Notes under the pieces: generated by a model
Told to the model about the DNA's origin: nothing
The model's input: the letters and a program-made list of their open reading frames with translations, nothing else
Database searches by the model: none
Shown: positions 36,266 to 44,866 of the stretch, in pieces
Layout of the letters: every line of letters begins with the position of its first letter
How positions within the stretch are numbered: the stretch's first letter is position 1
Translations under genes and position numbers: made by a program
Assembly: GCA_963837445.1 (NCBI GenBank)
Contig: CAWINK010000003.1
Location: forward strand, 310,001 to 374,000
From: JACVRW01 sp963837445
GTDB lineage: Bacteria > Actinomycetota > Thermoleophilia > Solirubrobacterales > Thermoleophilaceae
Length of the DNA: 64,000 nucleotides
Reading direction: 5' to 3'

Positions 36266-36978
36266 TCCATCGGGAGGCCGCTCGGGATCGGCGGCCAATC
36301 CGGATAGAGGCGGCGCGCCGCGGCCTCGCATGGGCGGCCGCGCACGTGTCGCTCCAGGTCCGCGAACGCCCGCAGCACGCCCACGCTCGCGAGGATCTGG
36401 AAGTCCGCCGCGTTCGGCTCCGCACCGCCAATCGTGCCGGCGGCGATCAGGCCGTCCACGTGGTCCAGCAGCTCCGGCAGCTCGGCGATGTCCTGGCGCA
36501 CCCGCGGCGCGTCGGCACGCGAGATCTGCGCCAGCCGGCGGATCACCGGCATGAACAACACGGCAAGCAGGCGCGGGGCGGGCACGTGCATGACCTCGGT
36601 GCCCAACCACTGGCGGGCCGAGTCGCTCGTGAGCAGCAGGTGGCGAAACAGCCGGCGCGGCACTGCCTGGAACACCTGCTCGCCCCAGCGCTCGGCCTCC
36701 TCCACACGCGCGCGCTCTTCGGGCTCGGCCGGGAACAGCGGGGGATCGGGCCGGATCTCGTCGAGGAAGCGGGCGATGCGGCGCGAGCCCTGGAGCTTGC
36801 GCCCGTCGAGCTCGAGTGCGGGAACGGTGAAGCCCTCGAAGCCCGCGAAGCGAACGAGGATCGGGTGCAGCCCGGGCATCAGCCGCACCAGCCGGTGCGG
36901 GATCCGCTTGTGGGCGATCATGGCGGCGCCCGCGGCCGCCGCGTTCGAGATGGGCATGACGTAGAGCCGGGCGTGCAT
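36262..36978 (-). CDS. Glutathione S-transferase-like thioredoxin-fold protein
   Basis: 238-residue protein with an N-terminal thioredoxin fold (start RLYVMPISNAAAAGAAMIAH, the GST cis-Pro VPALELDGR, then the SRRIARFLDE helix) and a C-terminal all-alpha domain. The alanine-rich substitute for the usual catalytic Ser/Cys and the GSH-poor actinobacterial setting make classical GST activity uncertain. The ATG at 36978 overlaps the stop of the upstream SGNH gene (TGATG), so it is the last gene of the O-acylation operon on this strand. Confidence 0.75.
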   Translation of the reverse strand: MHARLYVMPISNAAAAGAAMIAHKRIPHRLVRLMPGLHPILVRFAGFEGFTVPALELDGRKLQGSRRIARFLDEIRPDPPLFPAEPEERARVEEAERWGEQVFQAVPRRLFRHLLLTSDSARQWLGTEVMHVPAPRLLAVLFMPVIRRLAQISRADAPRVRQDIAELPELLDHVDGLIAAGTIGGAEPNAADFQILASVGVLRAFADLERHVRGRPCEAAARRLYPDWPPIPSGLPMD

Positions 36979-37538
36979 CAGCGGCAGCGGCGCACCGCGC
37001 GTGCGACTGCCTTCGCGCGTTCCTGGTAGCCCTCGGCCGAGACGTGCACGCCATCGTGGGCGAGCCACTCCGGATGCTCGCGCACCATCCGGACCCAGTT
37101 CAGCACGCGCAGGTTCTCACGCCGCCTCGCCTGCACGCTCAGGACGTGGTTGTACCCGCGGTAGCTCACTCCCCGGTAGGGCGGCCGCACGATGTTCGCC
37201 CAGACCACGCAGCGGTTCCTGCCTGCCACCTTCATGACATCGGCGATCGCGGCGCGAAAGCCGTCGACATCGCCGGGGTCGTCGTTGGTACCGAGGCTCA
37301 CGTGGATCACCCGCGGAAGCTGGCTGCCGTAGCGGCGCATCACGTCGTCGCCCTCGGAGGCGTGGCGGCTAACGGACGTGGACTGCCTCACGCGCCAGCC
37401 GGGCAGCGCCGGCGGGATGTAGGGGCGGGTGCCCTCCGCCAGCGAGTCGCCGTTCACGAGCAGGCTGCGCTCCGCCGCGGAGGCGCCCGCGGGCGCGAGC
37501 GCCAGGCCCGCGGCGACCAGCGCCAGCGCGCGCTTCAT
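36978..37538 (-). CDS. Secreted SGNH hydrolase-type esterase
   Basis: 186-residue exported protein. The signal peptide runs to about residue 22 (GASAA). Block I is NGDSLAEG with the nucleophile serine; GTND follows in VSLGTNDDP, and the DGVH motif supplies Asp and His. Of the enzymes in this operon it is the most compact SGNH domain. With the adjacent DUF459 protein and MBOAT acyltransferase it probably adds or removes acetyl groups on an extracellular polysaccharide. Its start ATGA overlaps the DUF459 stop. Confidence 0.87.
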   Translation of the reverse strand: MKRALALVAAGLALAPAGASAAERSLLVNGDSLAEGTRPYIPPALPGWRVRQSTSVSRHASEGDDVMRRYGSQLPRVIHVSLGTNDDPGDVDGFRAAIADVMKVAGRNRCVVWANIVRPPYRGVSYRGYNHVLSVQARRRENLRVLNWVRMVREHPEWLAHDGVHVSAEGYQERAKAVARAVRRCR

Positions 37539-38515
37539 CGATCCCGCAGGACGGGAAAGTCCTCTGCCATGGCGTCGAGGATAAGACGTGCGGGCGCCAC
37601 GGCTCCCTCGCGCGTGAAGTGCACGCCATCCGGCTGGCGGGCGAGCACCCGCCTGCCGTCGATGGTGAGCGAGTCGCTGTATTTGCCGCGGTTGAGGGTG
37701 GAGTAGATGTCCACGTAGCGCAGGGCCGAGGTGGCCTCGGCGGCACGCTCCACGGCCCGGTTCTGGGAGGCGTATATGTCGTTGAACTCGGGGTCGCGGG
37801 CGGTCGGCGGGGGCACCCAGTAGACCGGCCGCTTGCCGTCCCCGGAGAGCACCGAGCCCACGACCGCGACTCGGCGGGCGAACTCCGTCTCCCAGCCGGG
37901 CTCGCCCGGGTCGTAGAGCGAGCCATCGGCCGTCTGGACGTTGAAGCCGTCGTTGTCGCCGATCGCCATCACCACGGCATCGGGATCGCGGTCCGCGACC
38001 TCCTGCTCGGCGTTGATCTCCCAGTTGAAGAACGCGGGATTGGTCAGCCCGGTGCCGTTCCTGGCCACGGTCGTGACGGTGAGGAGTCCCTCAGGTGACT
38101 GGTCGATCAGGCGCTGCCCGAGGAACTCGGCCTGGGAATCGCCCGTCACGAGCACATCGAGCGGATCGCCGGCGGTGGGCTGCGGGAAGCCCTGCTCCTC
38201 GCTCTCCTTGCGGTTGCGGCGCAGGATCGACGCCGACCCCTGCTCGAGCTCCGTGCCCGCTGCCGTCTTGTCCTCCTGACCGAACGCCAGGTCGAGCCCC
38301 TCGCGCGGCAGGTGCAGCCCGACGGCCCCCGCCACGTCGTCGATTGGCCGGGCCACCGACAACACGATGTCCCGCGTGGCGCCCGGCTGCATGCCCTCGC
38401 CGGCCCTCACCATCGCCTCCGAGTTGAAGAGCACGGCGATGGCGAGGGCGATCACGATCACGCCGAGCACGCGGCCGGCCGGCATTCTGAGGTCTGTGTC
38501 GCGCGCGGGTTCCAT
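37535..38515 (-). CDS. DUF459 (SGNH_hydro) extracytoplasmic protein
   Basis: 326-residue protein with one N-terminal membrane helix (LGVIVIALAIAVLFNSEAM), a linker, then an SGNH domain. Block I is VTGDSQAEFLG, the central GDNDG replaces GTND, and the catalytic PDGVHFTREG is near the C-terminus. DUF459 proteins accompany MBOAT acyltransferases, much as AlgJ/AlgX accompany AlgI, and are thought to transfer acyl groups outside the membrane. It begins 3 bp after the MBOAT stop and ends overlapping the small SGNH gene. Confidence 0.87.
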   Translation of the reverse strand: MEPARDTDLRMPAGRVLGVIVIALAIAVLFNSEAMVRAGEGMQPGATRDIVLSVARPIDDVAGAVGLHLPREGLDLAFGQEDKTAAGTELEQGSASILRRNRKESEEQGFPQPTAGDPLDVLVTGDSQAEFLGQRLIDQSPEGLLTVTTVARNGTGLTNPAFFNWEINAEQEVADRDPDAVVMAIGDNDGFNVQTADGSLYDPGEPGWETEFARRVAVVGSVLSGDGKRPVYWVPPPTARDPEFNDIYASQNRAVERAAEATSALRYVDIYSTLNRGKYSDSLTIDGRRVLARQPDGVHFTREGAVAPARLILDAMAEDFPVLRDR

Positions 38516-38518
38516 GGC

Positions 38519-39919
38519 TCAGAACTGGAAGTAGATGAACGGGGCCACGCCCTGCTGGCCGACCGCGGCGTCGCTCGCCACGATCAGCGCGCCCACGGCG
38601 AGTCCCTGGACCGCCACCGGCCGGGCCACGAACCACGCCTCCGCCTGGCGCCACCATCCTGGTGGGAGCAGCTGAATCGCGACCGAGGCAACCACCAGCA
38701 GGACGAGCGGAAGAGTCACGAGCGGTGACGGCCCCGAGAGGCCGAGGCCACCGAGCACGTCGAACGCGGTGGCGAGATCGGGAGCGCGGAAGAACACCCA
38801 CGCGAAGCAGACCACGTGGAACGTGACGAGCCACGCGACCCACGCCGGGACGTGGAAGCCGGCGTGGCGCTCCCGGACCCAGCGCTCCGCCGAGAGGCCC
38901 GCGCCGTGGATGCCGCCCCAAAGCATGAAGGTCCACGACGCCCCATGCCAGAGCCCGCCGAGCAGCATGGTGATCATCACGTTGCGATAGGTCTTCAGGC
39001 GCCCCTTGCGGTTGCCGCCGAGCGGGATGTAGAGGTAGTCGCGCAGCCAGCGCGACAGGGTCATGTGCCAGCGGCGCCAGAAGTCCTGGAGCGAGAGCGC
39101 GAGGTAGGGGCGATCGAAGTTCTGCGGAAGCTGATAGCCCAGCAGCAGCGCGAGCCCGATCGCCAGGTCGGTGTAGCCGGAGAAGTCGCAGTAGATCTGC
39201 GCCGCGAACGCGTAGAAGGCGAGCGTGATCTCCGCCCCGGAGTGCGCCGCCGGGTCGCTGTAGACCGGATCGACCACCCGCCGGGCCAGCTCGTCCGCGA
39301 TCACCGTCTTCTTGAGCAGGCCGCCGACGATCATGAAGATCGCCGGCCCCGCCAAGACGGCGCGCGGATCGCGGGGGGTGCGCAGCTGAGGGAGCAGCTC
39401 GTTCGCCCGCACGATCGGCCCCGCCACGAGGTGAGGGAAGAAGGCCTGGAGGATCGCCACGTCGACGAGCGAGGCGGCGCGCGTCTCGCCCCGGTAGACG
39501 TCGACCACGTACGAGATCGCCTGGAAGGTGAAGAACGAGATCCCGATCGGAAGCACGATCTGGACCAGCGGAAGCGGCGAGCCGAGCCCGACCTGATCGA
39601 GCGCGCCGTCCATCTCGGAGACGAAGAAGCCCAGGTACTTGAAGACGGCGAGCAGGCCGAGGTCGAATGCCACCGCAGCGATCAGCGCGCGCTTGCGGGT
39701 GGCCACGGACGGGCTGCGCGCGATCACCTGGCCCGCAACCGTGTTGACGACGCTGGAGGCCATCAAGATCAGCACCCAGCGCCAGTCGATCCAGCCGTAG
39801 AAGAGATACGAGGCCGCCAGGATGAACGGCCGCCAGGCGCTCGGGTGCGGCATCAGCGCCCACGACAGGACGAAGACGACCACGAAGAACGCCGCGAACT
39901 CGATGGTCGGGAAGCTCAC
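38519..39919 (-). CDS. MBOAT family O-acyltransferase (AlgI/PatA-like)
   Basis: 466-residue polytopic membrane protein. The MBOAT core is clear: LPIGISFFTFQAISYVVDVY, IYCDFSGYTDLAIG, DFWRRWHMTLSRWLRDYLYI and the active-site histidine in GGLWHGASWTF. The family moves acyl groups from a cytoplasmic donor across the membrane to polysaccharide acetylation partners. It is the first gene of an operon with DUF459, SGNH hydrolase and GST-like genes, all coupled. The start is GTG at 39919. The acceptor polymer is unknown, as no polysaccharide synthase lies nearby. Confidence 0.93.
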   Translation of the reverse strand: MSFPTIEFAAFFVVVFVLSWALMPHPSAWRPFILAASYLFYGWIDWRWVLILMASSVVNTVAGQVIARSPSVATRKRALIAAVAFDLGLLAVFKYLGFFVSEMDGALDQVGLGSPLPLVQIVLPIGISFFTFQAISYVVDVYRGETRAASLVDVAILQAFFPHLVAGPIVRANELLPQLRTPRDPRAVLAGPAIFMIVGGLLKKTVIADELARRVVDPVYSDPAAHSGAEITLAFYAFAAQIYCDFSGYTDLAIGLALLLGYQLPQNFDRPYLALSLQDFWRRWHMTLSRWLRDYLYIPLGGNRKGRLKTYRNVMITMLLGGLWHGASWTFMLWGGIHGAGLSAERWVRERHAGFHVPAWVAWLVTFHVVCFAWVFFRAPDLATAFDVLGGLGLSGPSPLVTLPLVLLVVASVAIQLLPPGWWRQAEAWFVARPVAVQGLAVGALIVASDAAVGQQGVAPFIYFQF

Positions 39920-39954
39920 CGAGGGGGATTCTGGCTCGCAGCGGAGCCGTTAGC

Positions 39955-40311
39955 TCACAGAGTGACGTCCGGATGGCGGTTGCGCAGATGCTCGGCGAGC
40001 GTCTCGTGCAGCCAGCGGCGCTCGTCGGCGCTCGCCATCCGGTAGCGGCCGAGCAGCTCCTTCTGACCGTCGAGCGGCAGCCCCGCGATCTCCCAGCGAA
40101 CGGCGAGCCGCTCGAACAGAAGCTCCGAGCGGCGCTGCCAGCGGTCCTCTGCAGAGGCGGCCGGCTTTGACTCGAGCTGCTCGATCTGGCGGAGCGTCCC
40201 GGCGCTGAGCTCGTCTCGGAGCGTGAGCACGTTGCCCTCGGGGTCGCGGTAGTCGGTGCTGCTCGCCGGCGCGCCCGGTTGCTGCGCGCGCCTGCGCGAG
40301 CGACGTCCCAT
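39955..40311 (-). CDS. Conserved hypothetical protein, helical
   Basis: 118-residue soluble protein. A basic N-terminus (RRSRRRAQQ) is followed by DYRDPEGNVLTLRDELS and predicted helices rich in Glu, Arg and Leu, ending RNRHPDVTL. No domain is recognised. The long clean frame and the 9-bp gap to the cyclic-nucleotide-binding gene upstream on the same strand suggest a real, co-transcribed gene. Confidence 0.65.
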   Translation of the reverse strand: MGRRSRRRAQQPGAPASSTDYRDPEGNVLTLRDELSAGTLRQIEQLESKPAASAEDRWQRRSELLFERLAVRWEIAGLPLDGQKELLGRYRMASADERRWLHETLAEHLRNRHPDVTL

Positions 40312-40320
40312 GGGCTGCCC

Positions 40321-40719
40321 TCAGTTCAGCATGGAGGGACAGCGTTCCTCGACCGCCGCCTTGATGCGATCGGCGACGCCGGGGTTCAGCTTCGCGATCG
40401 AGCGCATGGCCTGCTCGGTCATCACGATCACGCGTGCCGGTGAGGTGGTGACCACCGTGGCGTTCCGAACGGCCTGTTCGACGATGCCCATCTCCCCAAG
40501 GAAATCGCCGGGGCCGAGATCCGCCACGTGCTCACCGTCGCGCGTGACCTCGGCGGTGCCCTCCTCGATGACGAAGAACTCGTACGCGAAATCACCCTGA
40601 CGCACGAGCTCGGTGCCCTCCGGGGCATCGAGCTCGTCGGCGTGCTGGGCGACGGCACGACGTTCGTCGTTCGTCAGTGACTCAAACAGCGGGACAGAAC
40701 GCAACTGGCTCTCCTCCAT
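40321..40719 (-). CDS. Cyclic nucleotide-binding domain protein
   Basis: 132-residue protein that is almost entirely one cNMP-binding (CAP_ED) domain. It starts SVPLFESLTNDERRAVAQHA and contains the phosphate-binding cassette (GDFLGEMGIVEQAVRNATV) with the Gly-Glu and Arg needed to hold cAMP/cGMP. There is no DNA-binding or effector domain, so it likely acts through a partner. The ATG at 40719 lies 11 bp after the stop of the Ogt-like gene. Together with the next hypothetical gene it forms a short minus-strand unit. Confidence 0.88.
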   Translation of the reverse strand: MEESQLRSVPLFESLTNDERRAVAQHADELDAPEGTELVRQGDFAYEFFVIEEGTAEVTRDGEHVADLGPGDFLGEMGIVEQAVRNATVVTTSPARVIVMTEQAMRSIAKLNPGVADRIKAAVEERCPSMLN

Positions 40720-40729
40720 GGTGCGATTC

Positions 40730-41218
40730 TCACGCTTTCGCGGCCTCGAACGCAAGCAGCACTCGCTTCCGCTCCAGCCCGCCACCGTACCCGGTGAGCG
40801 CTCCGGCGGCTCCTACCACGCGGTGGCACGGCACGATCACCGGCAGCGGGTTGCGCCCGTTGGCCGCACCGACGGCGCGGCAGGCGCTCGGCCGGCCGAT
40901 GCTCGCCGCGAGCTCCGAGTAGGTCGTGGTGCCCCCGTAGGGGATCTGGCGGAGGGCCTCCCAGACGCTGCGCTGGAAGGCGGTACCGCGCGGCGCGAGC
41001 GGCAGCTCGAACCGCTCCAGCTCGCCCGCGAAGTACGCGTGCAGCTGTGCCTCCGCCTCGGCGAACGGCGCTGCGTCGCTCCTGCACACCCTCGAGGCGT
41101 CGAAGGCCACGTCGCTGAGGCGGCCCTCGTCCGCACTCAGCAGGAGCCGCCCTATCGGGGTCTCGACGGTGTGCACGCCGCTCACGCTACCGCCGCCGTG
41201 CGGTCCGCCCACCGGCAT
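40730..41218 (-). CDS. ogt: Methylated-DNA-protein-cysteine methyltransferase (Ogt/MGMT)
   Basis: Suicide repair protein that takes the methyl group from O6-methylguanine onto its own cysteine. The active site PVIVPCHRVVG, the RAVGAANGRNP helix and the DNA-binding TAFQRSVWEALRQIPYG are intact. The ATG at 41218 gives 162 residues; homologues start near HTVETPIG, so GTG at 41185 may be the true start. It is divergent from the Ada-AlkA fusion, the arrangement expected for an adaptive response to alkylation, as with Rv1316c/Rv1317c of Mycobacterium tuberculosis (recalled, not checked). Confidence 0.93.
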   Translation of the reverse strand: MPVGGPHGGGSVSGVHTVETPIGRLLLSADEGRLSDVAFDASRVCRSDAAPFAEAEAQLHAYFAGELERFELPLAPRGTAFQRSVWEALRQIPYGGTTTYSELAASIGRPSACRAVGAANGRNPLPVIVPCHRVVGAAGALTGYGGGLERKRVLLAFEAAKA

Positions 41219-41257
41219 GTCCGAAAACCGCCAACGGCGCCTGCGAGGATGGCTTCC

Positions 41258-42679
41258 GTGATCGAGGACTTCGAACGCTGCTACCGCTTCATGCAGAGCC
41301 GCGATCCGCGTTACGACGGCTTCTTCTTCGTCGCCGTCACGTCCACCGGCGTGTACTGCCGCCCGAGCTGCCCGGCGCGGCTGCCGAGCCGGCGCAACGT
41401 GCGCCTGTTCCGCAGCTCCGGCGCCGCCCAGGAGGAGGGCTTTCGCGCCTGCAAGCGCTGCGACCCCGACGCCGCGCCCGGCTCGCCCGCGTGGAACCGC
41501 CGCGCCGACGTGGCCGGCCGTGCGGTCCGGCTGATCGCGGACGGCGCGGTTGACCGCGAGGGCGTGGGCGGCCTCGCGTCACGCCTGCACTTCAGCGAGC
41601 GCCAGCTCAACAGGATCCTCGTGTCCGAGCTCGGTGCGGGGCCGGTGGCGCTCGCCCGCGCGCAGCGCGCCCAGACCGCGCGCACGCTGATCCAGACCAC
41701 CGACCTGCCGTTCGCGCAGGTGGCCCTCGGCGCGGGGTTCCGCAGCGTGCGCCAGTTCAACGACACCGTGCGCGCCGTCTACGCTCGCACGCCGACCGAG
41801 CTGCGCAGGCGTGCCCGAGCGCGGCGATCGGCGTCGGGCGCGATCGAGTTGCGGCTGCCGTACCGCGAGCCCTTCGATGGCGACTCGCTGATCGCGTTCC
41901 TGGCGGCGCGAGCGATCCCGGGCGTCGAGGAGGTGGAGGGGCCGACCTACCGGCGCACGCTCTCGCTCGAGCACGGGGCGGGGATCGTGTCGCTCACCGC
42001 GGCGGCGCGCTTCGTGCGCTGCGAGCTGCGTCTCGACGACCTGCGCGACCTGACCGCCGCGGTGGCGCGCTCGCGCCGGCTCCTCGACCTCGATGCCGAT
42101 CCGGTCTCCATCTCATCGCAGCTCGAGCAGGACGGCCCGCTCGCGCCGCTCGTGCGCGAACGCCCCGGCCTGCGCGTGCCCGGCTGCGTGGACGGGTTCG
42201 AGCTCGGCGTGCGGGCGATCGTCGGTCAGCAGGTGTCCGTGCCGGCAGCCCGCACCGTCCTGGGCAGACTGGCCGCGGCATACGGCGAGCCGCTCGCCGA
42301 GCCGGATCGGGGCCTCACCCACCGCTTCCCCGCCCCGGGGTCGCTCGCCGAGCTCGATCCGGCGGCGCTCCCGTTCCCGCGCACGCGCGCCGAGGCGCTG
42401 CGCTCGCTCGCCCGGCTCAGCGCGGATGGCGAGCTGCGCCTCGACGCCGGCAGCGACGCTGCGGAGGCGCTCGGCGTGCTGGCGAGCATTCCGGGCGTGG
42501 GTCCGTGGACCACGTCGTACGTGGCGATGCGCGCGCTCGGCGATCCGGACGTGTTCCTGCCAGGCGACGTGGGCATCCGCCACGCGCTCGACCGGCTCGG
42601 CGCCCCGGTCTCGGACGAGCGCTGGCGCCCCTGGCGCTCCTACGCCGTGATGCACCTCTGGCGCAGCCTCGCCGCCTGA
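41258..42679 (+). CDS. AdaA-AlkA fusion: alkylation-sensing regulator and 3-methyladenine DNA glycosylase
   Basis: 473-residue three-domain protein. Residues 1-75 are the Ada zinc domain with C34, C38, C65 and C68 (YCRPSC, CKRC); C34 corresponds to the methyl-acceptor C38 of E. coli Ada. Residues ~85-185 are an AraC-type HTH (LHFSERQLNRIL, RQFNDTVRAVYARTPTELR). Residues ~190-473 are AlkA, with the helix-hairpin-helix IPGVGPWTTSYVAMR and the catalytic aspartate in DVFLPGD. Methylation of C34 should switch on its own gene and the divergent ogt. The GTG at 41258 follows a GAGG site 9 bp away; ATG 41249 is too close to it. Confidence 0.93.
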   Translation: MIEDFERCYRFMQSRDPRYDGFFFVAVTSTGVYCRPSCPARLPSRRNVRLFRSSGAAQEEGFRACKRCDPDAAPGSPAWNRRADVAGRAVRLIADGAVDREGVGGLASRLHFSERQLNRILVSELGAGPVALARAQRAQTARTLIQTTDLPFAQVALGAGFRSVRQFNDTVRAVYARTPTELRRRARARRSASGAIELRLPYREPFDGDSLIAFLAARAIPGVEEVEGPTYRRTLSLEHGAGIVSLTAAARFVRCELRLDDLRDLTAAVARSRRLLDLDADPVSISSQLEQDGPLAPLVRERPGLRVPGCVDGFELGVRAIVGQQVSVPAARTVLGRLAAAYGEPLAEPDRGLTHRFPAPGSLAELDPAALPFPRTRAEALRSLARLSADGELRLDAGSDAAEALGVLASIPGVGPWTTSYVAMRALGDPDVFLPGDVGIRHALDRLGAPVSDERWRPWRSYAVMHLWRSLAA

Positions 42680-42707
42680 GCCAGCGCGACACGCTAAGAC
42701 TCCGTCC

Positions 42708-43694
42708 ATGCGCGCCGTCCAGATCGTCGACCTGACGGGGCCCGACTCGGCCCTGGCGCAGGTGGACCTGCCCGAGCCCGAGCCGTCCCACATGCTCACG
42801 CCCGGGAGCGGCGTGCTGATCGACGTGCACGCCGCGGGCGTGGCGTTCCCCGAGGTGCTCCAGACGCGGGGCGAGTACCAGATGAAGCCGCCGCTGCCGT
42901 TCGTGCCCGGCACCGAGGTGGCGGGCGTCGTGCGCAGCGCCCCGGATGGCTCGGGGCTGAAAGAGGGCGACCGCGTGGCGGGCGCCTGCATGCTCGGCGG
43001 GTTCGCCGAGGTGGCCGTGGCGCCCGACTTCCTCACCTTCCCGCTGTCTGACGAGCTCGACTTCGGGCAGGGCGCCGCTCTCGTCATGAACTACCACACC
43101 GCGTACTTCTCGCTGAAGCTGCGCGGGCGCCTGGCTGACGGTGAGACCGTGCTCGTGCATGGCGCCGCCGGCGGTATCGGCACCGCGACCCTCCAGGTGG
43201 CGAAGGGCCTCGGCGCGCGCACGATCGCCGTGGTGTCGAGCGACGAGAAGGAGCAGGTGGCGCGCGATGCCGGCGCCGACGAGGTGATCCGCTCCGACGG
43301 CCCCTGGAAGGACGAGGCCAAGGAGCGCTCAGGCGGCGGGGTGGACGTGGTGATCGACCCCGTTGGAGGGGACCGCTTCACCGACAGCCTGCGCTCGCTG
43401 GCGGAGGGCGGGCGCGTGGTGGTGGTCGGGTTCACGGGCGGCTCGATCCCCGAGGTGAGAGTGAACAGGCTGCTCCTGAACAACACCGAGGTCGTGGGCG
43501 CCGGCTGGGGCGCCTACGTGATGGGCAAGGCCGAGGTGAACCGCGAGATCGGCGCCGAGGTGAACCGCCTCGTGGACGAGGGCTTCGTGCGGCCGATCGT
43601 GGGCGCCCGCTTCCCGCTCGAGCGCGCGGGCGAGGCGCTCGAGCTGATCGACGGCCGCGGCGCCACCGGAAAGGTCGTACTCGAGGTCCGCTGA
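42708..43694 (+). CDS. NADPH:quinone reductase-like MDR oxidoreductase
   Basis: 328-residue medium-chain dehydrogenase/reductase without zinc ligands. The substrate domain opens MRAVQIVDLTGP and carries PFVPGTEVAGVV; the NADPH-binding fold has VHGAAGGIGTATLQVAKGLGA. The C-terminus RATGKVVLEVR closes the family pattern. Members reduce quinones or enoyl compounds. The gene starts 28 bp after the Ada-AlkA stop on the same strand, so co-transcription is possible, although no direct repair role is known. It is intact. Confidence 0.92.
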   Translation: MRAVQIVDLTGPDSALAQVDLPEPEPSHMLTPGSGVLIDVHAAGVAFPEVLQTRGEYQMKPPLPFVPGTEVAGVVRSAPDGSGLKEGDRVAGACMLGGFAEVAVAPDFLTFPLSDELDFGQGAALVMNYHTAYFSLKLRGRLADGETVLVHGAAGGIGTATLQVAKGLGARTIAVVSSDEKEQVARDAGADEVIRSDGPWKDEAKERSGGGVDVVIDPVGGDRFTDSLRSLAEGGRVVVVGFTGGSIPEVRVNRLLLNNTEVVGAGWGAYVMGKAEVNREIGAEVNRLVDEGFVRPIVGARFPLERAGEALELIDGRGATGKVVLEVR

Positions 43695-43782
43695 CGGTTG
43701 TCCCGTTTCGCCCGGGAACGCGCAGGGCGTGACGCTGAGGCTTCCCACGCGCGACTAACCGCCGTTCCGCGACACTTCCAGC

Positions 43783-44749
43783 ATGAATGAGGAGGTGCGG
43801 CGCCGCCGCCGGGAGGAGGCAATGCGGCGTGTTTACCGGCGGCGACGCCTGGTCGCGGCCGGTGCGGGTGGCGTGACTCGTGCTGGTGCTCGTGGCGGGC
43901 GGCCTGCTGGTGGGAGCAGGCGGCGCGGACGACGCGCCCGAGGCCAGTTCCGAGCCCGGCCCGGCCGAGCTGCCGCGCGGCGGGCGCACGATCCTGCCGG
44001 ACAGGCGCGTGGTGGCCTTCTACGGAGCGCCGCAGGACCGCGAGCTGGGCGTGCTCGGCATCGGTTCGCCGGCGCGGGCGGCGCGCAAGCTCGAGCGCCA
44101 GGCGCGCCCATACGCCCGGCGAGGGCGGCCGGTGCTGCCGGCGTTCGAGCTGATAGCCGCGATCGTGACCAGCGAGGCCGGCGACGGCGGTGACCACTCG
44201 ATGCGGCAGGAGCCGGCCACCATCCGGCGCTACCTGCGCGTGGCCCGGGCGCACCGCATGCTCCTCCTGCTCGACATCCAGCCCGGCTACGCGTCGTTCC
44301 TGCAGGAGGCGGAGGCGCTGGAGGAGTTCCTCAAGGAGCCGGATGTCTCGCTCGCCCTCGATCCGGAATGGAGCATGAAGCCGCCGCAGCTTCCCGGCCA
44401 GGAGATCGGCTCCACCGACGCGGCGACGATCAACGAGGTCTCGCGTTACCTGTCGGGCATTATCCGCGAGTACGACCTACCGCAGAAGCTGCTCGTGGTG
44501 CACCGCTTCACCGGCGACATGATCCAGGCGGAACACGACCTCGAACGCCACCCAGGGGTCGCCCTCGTCGTGAACGTGGACGGCTTCGGCGACCAGCCCA
44601 ACAAGATCTCGAAGTACGAAGAGTTCACGGACGACCTACGCCGCCGCTTCAACGGCCTGAAGCTCTTCTACGAAGAGGACCTCAACCTGATGAAGCCAAA
44701 CCAGGTGCTCCGCCTGCGCCCACAACCGGACCTGATCGTCTACGAGTAG
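43783..44749 (+). CDS. Membrane-anchored extracytoplasmic protein, uncharacterised (one frameshift)
   Basis: About 320 residues after joining two frames near 43877 by removing one base. An Arg-rich cytoplasmic start (MNEEVRRRRREEAMRR) is followed by a single membrane helix (VLVLVAGGLLVGAGG) and a soluble domain outside. That domain contains VVAFYGAP, LLLLDIQPG, LALDPEWSM, VVHRF and VVNVDGFG, a pattern of short beta strands with acidic ends that suggests a TIM-barrel hydrolase-like fold. I do not recognise the family. Its stop TAG is the first base pair group of the REP repeat at 44750, so that element inserted right at the gene end. Confidence 0.7.
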
Positions 44750-44794
44750 GGGGTCAGACCCCTTGAGTCGCCCTCACTCAAGGGGTCTGACCCC
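44750..44794 (+). repeat. REP doublet: 19-bp perfect inverted pair upstream of the RAYT gene
   Basis: GGGGTCAGACCCCTTGAGT (44750-44768) and its exact complement ACTCAAGGGGTCTGACCCC (44776-44794) face each other across 7 nt. Each arm also contains the near-palindromic core GGGGTC-A/T-GACCCC. This head-to-head pair is the classic bacterial imperfect-palindrome unit mobilised by REP-associated tyrosine transposases. Confidence 0.9.
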
Positions 44795-44809
44795 TTCAGT
44801 TGTGGACGC

Positions 44810-44830
44810 GCAGGGGGTCTGACCCCCTGC
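44810..44830 (+). repeat. Third REP palindrome
   Basis: GCAGGGGGTC (44810-44819) and GACCCCCTGC (44821-44830) form a 10-bp perfect palindrome around one T. It has the same core as the doublet, 15 bp downstream of it and 37 bp before the transposase start. Confidence 0.9.
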
Positions 44831-44866
44831 GGGGGCGGGAAGTGGTGACGTCGTTCTTCCCTTGGT

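Noticed and set aside
44750..44830. CRISPR array
   Set aside because: The repeats are palindromic, unequally spaced and only three in number, and they adjoin a RAYT transposase; no cas gene is present.
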